Below, one piece after another: positions 1 through 7,907 of a DNA stretch of 64,000 nucleotides (its first letter is position 1; each line of letters begins with the position of its first letter). Source of the DNA: Lachnospiraceae bacterium (GTDB lineage: Bacteria > Bacillota > Clostridia > Lachnospirales > Lachnospiraceae). Below the pieces are notes generated by a model that saw only the letters and a program-made list of their open reading frames with translations, made no database searches and was not told where the DNA came from. A program made the translations under genes and the position numbers. The stretch covers positions 1 through 64,000 of the forward strand of contig JAGKTY010000006.1 of NCBI GenBank assembly GCA_021153185.1. The letters run 5' to 3'.

Positions 1-799
1 GAATACGGAAGTGCTCAAGGCCCTTATCTGCTCGATGCTACACATATCACCTGAGCAGGTAAAAAGCGTGGAAATCACAAACCCGATTGTCCTTGGGCAA
101 CACATCGACAGCAAGGAATACGTACTTGATATCACGGTTCTCATGAATGATGACACACACATAGACCTTGAAATGCAGGTGCAAAATGAGAACAACTGGC
201 AGTGCCGTTCACTGTCGTATTTGTGCCGGAGCTATGACCATCTGGCAAAAGGGCAGGACTATGCGCTGACCGGCGCTGCCATACATATTGGTTTCCTGGA
301 TTTCACGCCATTTCCTGAAGCGCCGGAATTCTATGCCAAGTATCAGCTTATGAATGTCAAAAATCACCGATTATATACTGGAAAATTTGAGTTGAATGTG
401 TTAGATTTGAATCATATAGAACTGGCAACCGAAGAAGACAAAGCCTATGGAATTGACCACTGGGCTAAGCTCTTTAAAGCGAAAACATGGGAGGAACTTA
501 AAATGATTGCAAAACAGAATGTTGCCCTTAAGCAGGCAACCGAAACGTTATATGCGCTAAACTGTGATCAGACAATCCGCGACATGTGCCGTGCCAGAGA
601 GGATGCCATCCGGCATGAAAACCGTATGAAGCGCGAACTTGCAGAGGCAAATGCTGCTATCGCCGAAAAAGATGCTGCTATCGCTGATAAAGATGCAAAA
701 CTCTCCGATGCCAAGGCTGAAATTGCTGATAAAGATGCAAAACTCGCTGATAAGGACGCTGAAATTGCAAGACTAAAAGCAGAGTTGGCGAAAAGATAA
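1..799 (+). CDS. Rpn/PD-(D/E)XK nuclease family transposase, 5'-truncated
   Basis: This is the 3' part of an open frame that enters from the window edge; a GTG at 11 is internal and not a likely true start. The visible protein has a PD-(D/E)XK-type core: an Asp in YVLDITVLM followed by the E-x-Q strand in IDLEMQVQ, then a Tyr/Leu-rich helix region, as in the Rpn/PDDEXK_2 'transposase' family of recombination-promoting nucleases. The last ~70 residues are a charged coiled coil built from degenerate repeats of the type AEIADKDAKLADKD. Family members are often multicopy and mobile-element associated. No terminal inverted repeats are visible, so mobility itself is not shown. The family call is fairly sure; activity is unknown because the N-terminus is outside the window. 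Confidence 0.8.
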   Translation, partial: NTEVLKALICSMLHISPEQVKSVEITNPIVLGQHIDSKEYVLDITVLMNDDTHIDLEMQVQNENNWQCRSLSYLCRSYDHLAKGQDYALTGAAIHIGFLDFTPFPEAPEFYAKYQLMNVKNHRLYTGKFELNVLDLNHIELATEEDKAYGIDHWAKLFKAKTWEELKMIAKQNVALKQATETLYALNCDQTIRDMCRAREDAIRHENRMKRELAEANAAIAEKDAAIADKDAKLSDAKAEIADKDAKLADKDAEIARLKAELAKR

Positions 800-841
800 G
801 CCTATGGGATTGATTATTGTGCGGTTACGTTAGACAGTCAT

Positions 842-872
842 AAAAAGGAATCAAGACATCCATCTTGATTCC
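842..872 (-). terminator. Rho-independent terminator of the GH5-like gene
   Basis: A perfect 10-bp stem (GGAATCAAGA pairing with TCTTGATTCC, 6-nt loop) is followed on the minus strand by a run of five T. It sits about 20 bases past the stop of the glycosidase gene. It also lies between the convergent transposase-type gene and that gene. Confidence 0.85.
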
Positions 873-892
873 TTGTATGATTCTCTAGCATT

Positions 893-2938
893 CTATTCAA
901 CGCTGTTTATATCTTTCCAAAAATCCAACATCTTACGATTAAATACATAGTGATAATGATCCGGGATATACCAGTCAGCACCTTCAATTGGCCACGTGTA
1001 AGTATCCGCAAACATACCTGTCCATGCTCCGACTGTCCATGCAACATCATCTTTTCTGTAAAACTCTATTTTATCTTTTAAAAATGCCTGATATACCTCC
1101 GTAGACTGAATTGGAAAAGTTCCGTCTGTCGTCGGATTCCAATCAACAGATTCCCAAAAGCCCCATTGGAAATATCCAAATTCATTTACCATAAAACCAA
1201 CATTATTTTTCTCTGCGGTCTCCTTTATCACATCGTATGAACCAACGGCGTATGGAACTATTTTACTTGCCGCTGCTGCATCAATTACGTCCCCTTGTTC
1301 CGTCACATAAGGCCATGTCATAGAAGTGTAGTAGGTAGGATCCTTGATTGCTTTTTCGATATTAACTTCGCAAAACTCATGCGGTGCATATTCGTGACAT
1401 GCAAGTGCACAGCCAAGTTTTGCGATTTCCTCGCCGGTAATTGGAGTATGCGTTTCCACATCACAAACAAGTAATCGGTCTGGACACTCTTCCCAAATTG
1501 CATCAATCGATGGCTTTAATGCCTGCGCATAAATTTGATCTGTTTCTGGGTCCGGTTCACAAATCATATTAAATGATAAATATGTATTTGGTATTTGGGC
1601 ATAACGTTTGGATAACATACGCCACCAATCAGCCGAAATTTGCTGTACCTCTTCATTTTTAAAGATCTCATTCGTACAATACCCTGTATCAAACCAATCG
1701 CTAAAGCCGCGCTCAAAAACAGAAATATCAAGTCCCGGTGTATCCTGAAAACTAATCTGGACATGAATGTCATATTTTATCGCCCATGCTAAAATCTGAT
1801 CCCAATACTCAAGTTCTTTTAGATTGACCAAATCTGTGCACTGTTTCGTTTCCTTATCCAGACGAACCTTATCCTTTGAAGTCATATATGGATCAAGTAA
1901 GTGATACCAGCTCGTCCAGATTTTTACCATATTAAATCCCGCATCATGAATCTGCTGAAAATCTCGCTCATTGATAAACCAGTCGCTATGTCCGTTTAAT
2001 GCGCCCCATGTCCTATTCTGGTAATCATAAGAAATGCCACGCCATTCCCCGGGAATCTTCTGATTGCTTGCTTGTGGAAGACTGGTTTCTTTATTTAACA
2101 ATTCGTCGGTGATAATAGCGGTATCATAGGTTCCTACATCTGCGATATTTACATATTCCGGCTTTGGATAAAGGGAACGATAATAGTGGAAGACAAATTC
2201 GATACCATCTCTAAGTAGCATGGTATCGTTTTCCGGAAAGTAATGGTCTTCCGGTAATGTGTACAAGTAGTCATAGGATACTCGGTCAAATTTGGCACAC
2301 ATATAGGCTACTGTCGGCCAGGATGCAAGCGTCCAACTGTCATCTGAATTAAGAATTAGTCTTGTCTCGTCTGCCGTGATACATCCCTGCTGGTCAAGAC
2401 CTATTGGCATATATTGGTTCTCCCACAAATATTCGCAGTTTGGCAAATCCGCTTCCTCCCAAAGTCCTTCCATAGTCCCCCAGAAATCCTGCGTAAAATC
2501 CCTTTCAATTCCTCTAAAATACACAGCATCAGCCATGGCTGTGACATCGATAATCGTTCCCAGAGGAATTGGCTCATCGCGTAGTTTATTGCCCTCGCCC
2601 TCTGTGCAATAATACAACCATCCATCAATCAGACAATTGGAATCTTCACCATATTGCAAATCATGCGCATTTTTCAGCATCGTGAAAAATTTTTCATATG
2701 ACATAGTTCCCGTCAGACGATCATAGTAGGACGCATCTGCTATTCCAAGCTCTTTTGCCTGCTCAAGATAATACTCCTGAGAGTACGTATCTATTGCTGC
2801 TTCCGCATCTTCTGCCTCCTGTATATCTGTTTGTGTAATCTGCGTCGTATTCTCATTGATTTGCGAAGTATCAGTTCCACAGGCAACGAGACTTAAAACC
2901 AAGGTAAAACACAACATTACGCTTACAAATCTTTTCAT
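893..2938 (-). CDS. Glycoside hydrolase family 5-like lipoprotein
   Basis: A 681-residue exported lipoprotein. The start is the ATG at 2938 because GGAGGGG lies just upstream; an upstream in-frame start at 2956 lacks a site. The signal peptide ends in the lipobox LVAC with Cys20 as the lipidation residue. A ~280-residue N-terminal part is not recognised. The C-terminal half looks like a (beta/alpha)8 GH5 cellulase/mannanase-type domain: FNMVKIWTSWY on an early strand, an acid/base-like Glu in FNMICEPDP, a His in ACHEYAPH and a nucleophile-like Glu in MVNEFGYFQWG. In most GH5 enzymes the acid/base Glu follows Asn (NEP); here it is CEP, so substrate and even activity are uncertain. It would act on the outer face of the membrane. 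It is monocistronic, with its own promoter and terminator. Confidence 0.75.
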   Translation of the reverse strand: MKRFVSVMLCFTLVLSLVACGTDTSQINENTTQITQTDIQEAEDAEAAIDTYSQEYYLEQAKELGIADASYYDRLTGTMSYEKFFTMLKNAHDLQYGEDSNCLIDGWLYYCTEGEGNKLRDEPIPLGTIIDVTAMADAVYFRGIERDFTQDFWGTMEGLWEEADLPNCEYLWENQYMPIGLDQQGCITADETRLILNSDDSWTLASWPTVAYMCAKFDRVSYDYLYTLPEDHYFPENDTMLLRDGIEFVFHYYRSLYPKPEYVNIADVGTYDTAIITDELLNKETSLPQASNQKIPGEWRGISYDYQNRTWGALNGHSDWFINERDFQQIHDAGFNMVKIWTSWYHLLDPYMTSKDKVRLDKETKQCTDLVNLKELEYWDQILAWAIKYDIHVQISFQDTPGLDISVFERGFSDWFDTGYCTNEIFKNEEVQQISADWWRMLSKRYAQIPNTYLSFNMICEPDPETDQIYAQALKPSIDAIWEECPDRLLVCDVETHTPITGEEIAKLGCALACHEYAPHEFCEVNIEKAIKDPTYYTSMTWPYVTEQGDVIDAAAASKIVPYAVGSYDVIKETAEKNNVGFMVNEFGYFQWGFWESVDWNPTTDGTFPIQSTEVYQAFLKDKIEFYRKDDVAWTVGAWTGMFADTYTWPIEGADWYIPDHYHYVFNRKMLDFWKDINSVE

Positions 2939-2990
2939 AATGCCCCTCCATATCATGAAATCATTGTAGTATTACATCTTTTCAAATTAA

Positions 2991-3019
2991 CTTATATATA
3001 TTACATATTTTTCACACAA
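2991..3019 (-). promoter_or_regulatory. Putative sigma-A promoter of the GH5-like gene
   Basis: Minus-strand -35 TTGTGT (3014-3019) and -10 TATAAG (2991-2996) are separated by 17 bp. The start codon is about 50 bases downstream. Both boxes deviate from consensus, so this is a reasonable but unproven call. Confidence 0.5.
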
Positions 3020-3157
3020 TTATGGTAACACTTCAAATGTACTATTTCAACATCTGTAGTAAATATTATCAATTTACAATAGAATTAAGTGTTTATTGGC
3101 TCTGATATTTTATTTGCACTAAGTAACGAATTTTTTGCGCATTAGGAGGAATCATGT

Positions 3158-3235
3158 ATGATTAAGGGTCTACCGGAAAAATTAAGAGAATTACGATTGC
3201 AAAAGCATTTATCGCAAAAAGAGGCCATCGCACAA
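3158..3235 (+). pseudogene. 5' remnant of an XRE-family HTH regulator
   Basis: An ATG at 3158 with a good upstream GGAGGA site begins a peptide (MIKGLPEKLRELRLQKHLSQ and a few more residues) that is typical for the first helix and start of helix 2 of XRE/Cro-type repressors. After about 26 codons the similarity stops, exactly where the terminator hairpin of the opposite gene begins. The remaining open frame to 3403 is only the antisense of that gene. I read it as a decayed regulator whose start and ribosome site survive. A functional short peptide cannot be excluded. Confidence 0.6.
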
Positions 3236-3253
3236 CTTCCATGTGCGACAGCC
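3218..3253 (-). terminator. Terminator of the zinc-ribbon OB-fold gene, T-rich on both sides
   Basis: TCGCACA (3228-3234) pairs with TGTGCGA (3242-3248), extended by GGCC/GGC across a small mismatch. On the minus strand it is followed by TCTTTTT, 17 bases past the stop of the gene at 3271. The plus strand also has a T run, so it may act in both directions. It overlaps the XRE remnant. Confidence 0.8.
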
Positions 3254-3270
3254 TTTTTCATTCATATGTT

Positions 3271-4491
3271 TTATTCAATTTCCTCAATATTGATTGAATA
3301 TCCTAACACCTCACCGACATCAATACATTGCCCTGTAATGGTTATCGTATCGCCAATCGAAAGGTTCATGACTTTATTTTTAATATTATCTGACTTAATA
3401 TAACACTGAATACTTGTAAAGGAATACGGATCATCCTCCGGCTCGATAGAAATATATTCACCACTCGCATCGATATTACTCAATTTACCGGTAACGACAA
3501 CCTTGCAGTCCCTGTATTTGCCCTGCGCTTTCATCGCGTTTTCGTTTAAATCATTTACCATTTCCGATGCGGTGCAGGTAATGGCTCCTCCGCTCGCGTC
3601 ATTGTCACTTTCACCGGCTGAAGTATCCTCGTCATACCCATCAATGCTGTGAATATCAAGTGAATATCCCATCACTTCTCCTACCTGGGTGCAAATTCCG
3701 CGCAACGTAATCATATCGCCGTCCTTCATATTCATCACCTGTGATTTCTGGGCATCGCCTTTGATATAGCACTGTACACCAACAATCGCATACTCATCAT
3801 TCTCATCCGTCAAAGAAATATATGACCCACTCGCATCAATATTGGACAGCTTTCCGGTAATCTCTAAATATTGATCCATGTATGTTTCCTGGGCCTTCAT
3901 CGCATTCGAATTCAACTCATTCATCATCTGAGATACGTGAACAGCTGTGTATTCTATCGTCTCGTCGATTTCCGGTGCCGTCTCTGTTTCCCCGGCTGCG
4001 TCAGTTTGATTCTCATCCTGCTGCACTCTGGCCGCTTCCTGAGCCTTCTGTGTCGATTTACTATCGTTTGTATTACCACCCGAAGCAGCAATCAGCACAA
4101 CAACATATACCACAGTAATGATGATGGCAAAATAGGAACCGGTATGTTTTTTCCCGTCATCCTTATTTTTCACCAAATCAACAATTGCAAGAATGAGTCC
4201 GATGATTGCCGTGCAACCAAATATAGAAAGTAAAGCCGCTGCCGTGCTAAGTCCTGAATTTTTCTTCTTTTCATGCTTTCCCTGCGTCGTACTTTCATAC
4301 TGTTGACCGTTCAAATGCACACCCTGCTGTGCATTGCCCCACTGTTGACCGTTCTGCGCGCCCTGCTGCGCATCATTCACCGGCTGGCTGAACGCATTTT
4401 CCGTTTGCGCATCCGCACCTACCATGCTTCCGCAATTTGGGCAAAAAGCCGCATGATCCGCAAGTTGATTCCCACATTTTTGACAAAACAT
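3271..4491 (-). CDS. Zinc-ribbon membrane protein with two OB-fold (tRNA_anti-like) domains
   Basis: A 406-residue protein. Residues 1-25 form a zinc ribbon (CQKCG ... CPNCG). A Gln/Asn-rich linker (35-75) leads to two hydrophobic helices at about 85-145 (AALLSIFGCTAIIGLIL, then SYFAIIITVVYVVVLIA). Two copies of a ~90-residue domain follow at about 175-275 and 305-400. Each contains NAMKAQ..Y, GKLSNIDASG-YIS, QCYIK and ITG/LRG-C--VGEV-GYS. This matches the tRNA_anti-like OB-fold domains common in Clostridia. The role of such domains outside the membrane is unknown; the name does not imply tRNA binding. The start has a GAGGGA site. The gene is probably transcribed alone. Confidence 0.7.
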   Translation of the reverse strand: MFCQKCGNQLADHAAFCPNCGSMVGADAQTENAFSQPVNDAQQGAQNGQQWGNAQQGVHLNGQQYESTTQGKHEKKKNSGLSTAAALLSIFGCTAIIGLILAIVDLVKNKDDGKKHTGSYFAIIITVVYVVVLIAASGGNTNDSKSTQKAQEAARVQQDENQTDAAGETETAPEIDETIEYTAVHVSQMMNELNSNAMKAQETYMDQYLEITGKLSNIDASGSYISLTDENDEYAIVGVQCYIKGDAQKSQVMNMKDGDMITLRGICTQVGEVMGYSLDIHSIDGYDEDTSAGESDNDASGGAITCTASEMVNDLNENAMKAQGKYRDCKVVVTGKLSNIDASGEYISIEPEDDPYSFTSIQCYIKSDNIKNKVMNLSIGDTITITGQCIDVGEVLGYSINIEEIE

Positions 4492-4628
4492 ATTGTTCCC
4501 TCTTCTTTCTTGTATAAATTGCTGTAATGATTCATCCCCATTTGCACAATCACATGTTCCATGCTTTCCTTTTGCTTAAATGGGTTTCCGTATGACTCTT
4601 TTTACAACAAAAATATATCATGCCGGGG

Positions 4629-4659
4629 AAAAAAATATTGCCACCCCTACAGTGGCAAT
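4629..4659 (-). terminator. Terminator of the HTH-like gene
   Basis: ATTGCCAC (4637-4644) pairs with GTGGCAAT (4652-4659) and is followed on the minus strand by a run of seven T. It lies directly after the stop of the gene at 4669. Confidence 0.85.
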
Positions 4660-4668
4660 AACAAAATT

Positions 4669-5130
4669 TTATTCCTGTGAACCAACTGTACTAAGTGGTT
4701 CACATGCATTCTTTTTTAGAAAACTGTTTACTTCCAAAACGCTCCCCGGTCTTTGGTTAAAGCAAGACATGATGAGTGCATCTCTTTTGATTTTGGCATA
4801 AAGCTGTGGCATTTCGTATATTCTGAGTGCTTTTTGCAATTCCTCCAGTGAAAATTGCGCCGCATAACACAGACGAATGATAACATCCCGGCGCTTTGTC
4901 CTTTTTTCTCCCGAAAGAAGCTTGTAGCCGTACCGGTCAGGGATGTCTGCCGCAATAAACACATCATATCTCTGTAAGCTTTTTTCTTTCAATTTTTCAT
5001 CCATATACCGTTTGAATGGACGCTCCTCTTCCAAAAGGCTATCCTTGTTTTGTTCAAAATAATTGCTGATATTGTTTGGATGCGTGCTTCCAAGTATTTT
5101 TTCAAGCTCGTCTGTATTTTTCATATTCAT
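4669..5130 (-). CDS. Conserved HTH-like protein, divergent from a Ser/Thr kinase
   Basis: A 153-residue cytoplasmic protein starting at the ATG at 5130 (GGAGACG upstream). The centre (about 55-120) has the pattern of an XRE-like helical DNA-binding fold: DRYGYKLLSGEKRTKRRDVI, then AAQFSLEELQKALRIYEMPQLY. The C-terminal ~35 residues are polar and end with Ser/Thr positions that could be phosphorylated. There is no transmembrane segment. It is transcribed divergently from the kinase gene with only 55 bases between the start codons. This pairing is one I associate with Clostridia, but the function is not established. A partner, substrate or regulator of the kinase is inference. Confidence 0.55.
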   Translation of the reverse strand: MNMKNTDELEKILGSTHPNNISNYFEQNKDSLLEEERPFKRYMDEKLKEKSLQRYDVFIAADIPDRYGYKLLSGEKRTKRRDVIIRLCYAAQFSLEELQKALRIYEMPQLYAKIKRDALIMSCFNQRPGSVLEVNSFLKKNACEPLSTVGSQE

Positions 5131-5145
5131 TGTCGTCTCCTTTTT

Positions 5146-5154
5146 TGCTATAAT
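5146..5154 (+). promoter_or_regulatory. Extended -10 promoter of the kinase gene
   Basis: TGCTATAAT is a perfect extended -10 (TGnTATAAT) about 32 bases before the kinase start. A convincing -35 is not seen, which is usual for extended -10 promoters. It lies only 16 bases upstream of the divergent HTH-like start codon. Confidence 0.65.
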
Positions 5155-5185
5155 CACATTATGAACGCGAAAGGATAAATTGGCA

Positions 5186-6304
5186 ATGGATTACGAAAAT
5201 TATCTTGCAATTTCATATTACGACCAGATTGGCGTATTAAACGAGGCGCATCATGTCTACCTCGTGCAGCATAAAACGAGTAAGAAAGTCTTTGTCAAAA
5301 AAGAGTTAGCTGTCTATAACAAAGATTTGTACTGCCAGCTAAAGGCGCATCCTGTATCAGGCATTCCGCGTATCTATGAGCTTTTTGAAAGTGAGCATAC
5401 GCTAACTGTTATCGAAGAATACATTTCCGGAGATACATTAGAATCACTTGTTGAGCAGCATGGTCCGTTTGACACAAATACTTCTGCTGATTATATGCTG
5501 CAATTGTGCGATATTATGATACGGCTTCATAGCTTACAGCCGTCAATCATCCATCGCGATATCAAGCCATCCAATATTATGCTCAGTCAGTTTGACCACA
5601 TTGTGTTGCTTGATTTAAATGCCGCCAAATATGAAAGCTTCAATCAGGCTGAAGACACCATGCTTCTCGGCACCAAAGGCTATGCCGCACCTGAACAATA
5701 TGGTTTTGGTGTATCCACTGTCCAAACAGATATTTTTGCAATGGGCACGCTCCTAAAATACCTGACAACAGGTGCCATCCATTCTTCTGCCGATGCGTCT
5801 AATGCCTTTTTTGAAATCATTGAAAAAAGTACACAGCTTGAAGCCAAAAATCGGTATGCATCTGTTTTTGAAATGAAACAGGCGATTGAGAAGATTGTAC
5901 ATATACATGAAACAGCAGATGACTTGCATCTTCAGGAGCATTCTATCACCCAAACGCCTCCAAGCTACACCAATCGGTTTTTACCACCGGGGTTTCGGAC
6001 CGGCAATCCCCAGCATATGCTGCCTGCTATATTAACCTATTTGATGATAATCATCATTTCTGCAAGCCTTACTGTAGACAATGCCACCGGCAGAGATTTG
6101 TTGTTCAACAGAATCAGCTGCTGTATCATCTTGTTTGCCTGCGCATTTTTTGCAACGAATTATCTGGATGTCCAGCGTTTTTTTCCTTACACCAAGCATT
6201 CAAATCCCCTTATAAGAATACTCGCCATTACGCTCTATACCTGCCTTGTCTTTCTGGGACTGATGATTGTTATGGTGCTGCTTGAAGGGATTTTCTTTTT
6301 GTGA
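5186..6304 (+). CDS. Hanks-type serine/threonine protein kinase, membrane anchored
   Basis: About 372 residues. The kinase domain (about 10-235) has the VAIK-type lysine in VFVKK (Lys38), the catalytic loop HRDIKPSN (near 125), the metal-binding Asp in LLDLNAAK (DFG replaced by DLN) and the activation-segment end GTKGYAAPEQYG. The glycine-rich loop is poor (QIGVLNEAHH). After a ~50-residue linker come two or three hydrophobic segments at the C-terminus, so the kinase faces the cytoplasm. No PASTA domains are present, so it is not the PrkC/Stk1 wall-sensing type. A TTG at 5180 is a possible alternative start; AAGGA lies 10 bases before the ATG chosen. It pairs with the divergent HTH-like gene. 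Confidence 0.85.
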   Translation: MDYENYLAISYYDQIGVLNEAHHVYLVQHKTSKKVFVKKELAVYNKDLYCQLKAHPVSGIPRIYELFESEHTLTVIEEYISGDTLESLVEQHGPFDTNTSADYMLQLCDIMIRLHSLQPSIIHRDIKPSNIMLSQFDHIVLLDLNAAKYESFNQAEDTMLLGTKGYAAPEQYGFGVSTVQTDIFAMGTLLKYLTTGAIHSSADASNAFFEIIEKSTQLEAKNRYASVFEMKQAIEKIVHIHETADDLHLQEHSITQTPPSYTNRFLPPGFRTGNPQHMLPAILTYLMIIIISASLTVDNATGRDLLFNRISCCIILFACAFFATNYLDVQRFFPYTKHSNPLIRILAITLYTCLVFLGLMIVMVLLEGIFFL

Positions 6305-6661
6305 TATCACTTTGCGCAGTACCGAGATGCGCTTTGCAGACTTCGTCCTGATTTGCCGTCGTCACCTGTGTTGCGGTTGTACGGCCATGTGTCATTGAAA
6401 CTGATTTTCAAGTTACTTTTCAGTTGCAATCATGATGGACATTTTCCTCGTTCCCATAACAAAACATTACATCATTATACTTGCATAGTAATCAATCATG
6501 TTGTTTCGCAATGTAAAAATTAAATTCCTGTTTTTAACCTCTAAAAACAGCAAAGGGCGTGCGGACATTCTCTTGAACAAAGTTGCTATTCCAGACTAGG
6601 GGCCAACGTTTTTAATGCATTTCAGAAGACGAATCAATTGATGGATTAACCTGTATTTAAT
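6305..6661. other. Intergenic region with one dispersed-repeat copy
   Basis: No gene is seen in these 357 bases between convergent genes. The kinase stop overlaps the palindrome GTGATATCAC. A copy of the CCTCGTT-CCATAAC repeat family lies at 6429-6462. A perfect AT-rich 9-bp hairpin (CTGTTTTTA/TAAAAACAG, 6528-6550) could help end transcription of the gene at 6662, but it has no clear T run. Confidence 0.5.
6429..6462 (+). repeat. Dispersed intergenic repeat, copy A
   Basis: CATGATGGACATTTTCCTCG followed by TTCCCATAACAAAA. It closely matches 16322-16354 (CATGATGGCAATTTTCCTCG, then TTGCCATAACAAAA) and in its second half 16238-16258. It is not within a coding region. Confidence 0.6.
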
Positions 6662-7471
6662 TCACAATAATACCTCTTCAATCAAGTGTCTGATATTTTG
6701 TGTTTTTAGGGGATTATTTTGTGTTTCATACGTAAAGATGACATCCCTTCCAGGAATCATTCCGTTTTCATGATACGTATTCACTTTTTTTACAAAATCA
6801 TTTGCATAACGGGGTTCATCCATTTTTCCGGCATGTTCAAGATATGTGATTTTTCCGCTACGAAGATTTAATATTGTAAAATCCGGATAAATGATGCGCT
6901 TCTCCCCACCAATAATTACCTCAAGCGGACATTCATATTTATAGACAATCTCATTTTGATATTGATTCAAAATATTAGCAATAATTAACTCCGATTTCGA
7001 CCTTACCATTTCTCCTCGTATTGTTTCATATTTCAAATTTTCCGGAAACAACTGAATCGGTTTACATTCTTCAGCATTCCATGTTCTGAGTTGCTCTTTC
7101 ACACTAAGTCTGATAGGCTTTATAAGTTGCTTTCTTTCCGGTATAAGTAAATCGTATAATTCGTCAATTTTATCTTCAAAATCATCCCTGTCTATTTTTT
7201 CAAGCAAGGCAATCTGTTTTTCAATTAGGTTCTTAGCTTTACTGTCATATCCCTTCTGCGCCAAAGCCCGCGCAAATTCCACATTACTTTTTTTGATGTA
7301 CTGCTTTTCATACTTCCCTGTTTCATCATTTTTAAATTGATGAAAATAGTACACCTTCCCGTCCATCTTTCGGATTTTTAATCCTCCGCCTGGTGCTGAT
7401 TCGAGCGCGCGGTTAATCTTCGTTAGGTTCTGTTTCATTTCACTTAGTCGTTTTTGAATAATTTGCTTCAT
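6662..7471 (-). CDS. PD-(D/E)XK nuclease-fold protein of unknown role
   Basis: A 269-residue protein with a charged helical N-terminal half (Lys/Glu-rich, about 1-120) and a nuclease-like C-terminal half. The order SKSELIIANIL (about 160), YKYECPLEV (about 180), then IYPDFTILN and ITYLEHAG fits the E...PD-(15-20)-E-x-x motif pattern of the PD-(D/E)XK fold, with His after the last Glu (EHAG). Similar stand-alone proteins are frequent in Lachnospiraceae accessory regions. Whether it cuts DNA, and why, is unknown. No methylase, transposase or toxin partner is next to it. It is flanked by two repeat-containing intergenic stretches. Confidence 0.6.
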   Translation of the reverse strand: MKQIIQKRLSEMKQNLTKINRALESAPGGGLKIRKMDGKVYYFHQFKNDETGKYEKQYIKKSNVEFARALAQKGYDSKAKNLIEKQIALLEKIDRDDFEDKIDELYDLLIPERKQLIKPIRLSVKEQLRTWNAEECKPIQLFPENLKYETIRGEMVRSKSELIIANILNQYQNEIVYKYECPLEVIIGGEKRIIYPDFTILNLRSGKITYLEHAGKMDEPRYANDFVKKVNTYHENGMIPGRDVIFTYETQNNPLKTQNIRHLIEEVLL

Positions 7472-7564
7472 AGGCTACCTCTTTTCATATAGAATTTTAG
7501 AATCGCTGTTTGGATGTGAATTAGACATGTTTTTCATTTGATTGATTCTGATGTGTCTTTGAAC

Positions 7565-7770
7565 TCTTGCTTTCCTGGGCACTTTTTCTGAGTTGGTTTT
7601 CTGTAATTTGCGTCTATACTAGCGTTTTTCTTATCTTTTGGGCACAATTCCAGCTGTTTTTTTCTGCTTTTTTGCGCCCATATCGGCGGTTTTCTTATCT
7701 TTTGGGCGCAATTCCAGCTGATTTTTGCTGCTTTTTTGCACCCATACCGGCGGTTTGGCTGCTCTTTGGG
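7565..7770. repeat. Tandem repeat, about 64 bp, three and a half degenerate units
   Basis: Units begin near 7565, 7630 and 7694, with a partial unit from 7758. The common pattern is CTTATCTTTTGGGC-CAATTC, CAGCTG, a T-rich stretch, then TTTTTTGCGCCCATA and CGGCGG. Units 2 and 3 are nearly identical; unit 1 is decayed. On the minus strand the array can be read as Lys-rich peptide (GAKKQKKTAG-type), but there is no ribosome site, so I treat it as non-coding. Confidence 0.7.
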
Positions 7771-7815
7771 TGAAACGATCTATGAAATAAAAAGATTCCC
7801 GGAACGAAAGATAAC

Positions 7816-7845
7816 CATCAGCCCCACACAACGGCGGGGCTGATG
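7816..7845 (-). terminator. Hairpin downstream of ppdK
   Basis: A perfect 10-bp stem (CATCAGCCCC with GGGGCTGATG, 10-nt loop) lies about 60 bases past the ppdK stop. The bases that follow on the minus strand (GTTATCTTTC) are only weakly T-rich. It is a probable transcript-end hairpin rather than a textbook terminator. Confidence 0.5.
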
Positions 7846-7907
7846 AATCATTCAGATAAATAGATTTTTATGAAAAGAAACTTCGTTCATAGCAACGATT
7901 TGCTATT

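Larger units (their letters stand above)
7472..7907. other. Intergenic region between the nuclease-fold gene and ppdK
   Basis: These 436 bases contain the 64-bp tandem array (7565-7770) and the hairpin downstream of ppdK (7816-7845). I see no gene. Confidence 0.5.

Noticed and set aside
1..799. Complete insertion sequence at the left edge
   Set aside because: Only one gene part is visible; no terminal inverted repeats or target duplication can be shown.
7565..7770. Possible CRISPR array
   Set aside because: Units are contiguous 64-bp tandem copies without unique spacers, and no cas gene is in the window.
7631..7831. 66-residue Lys-rich frame on the minus strand
   Set aside because: It is the reading of the 64-bp tandem array; no ribosome site and not in frame through all units.
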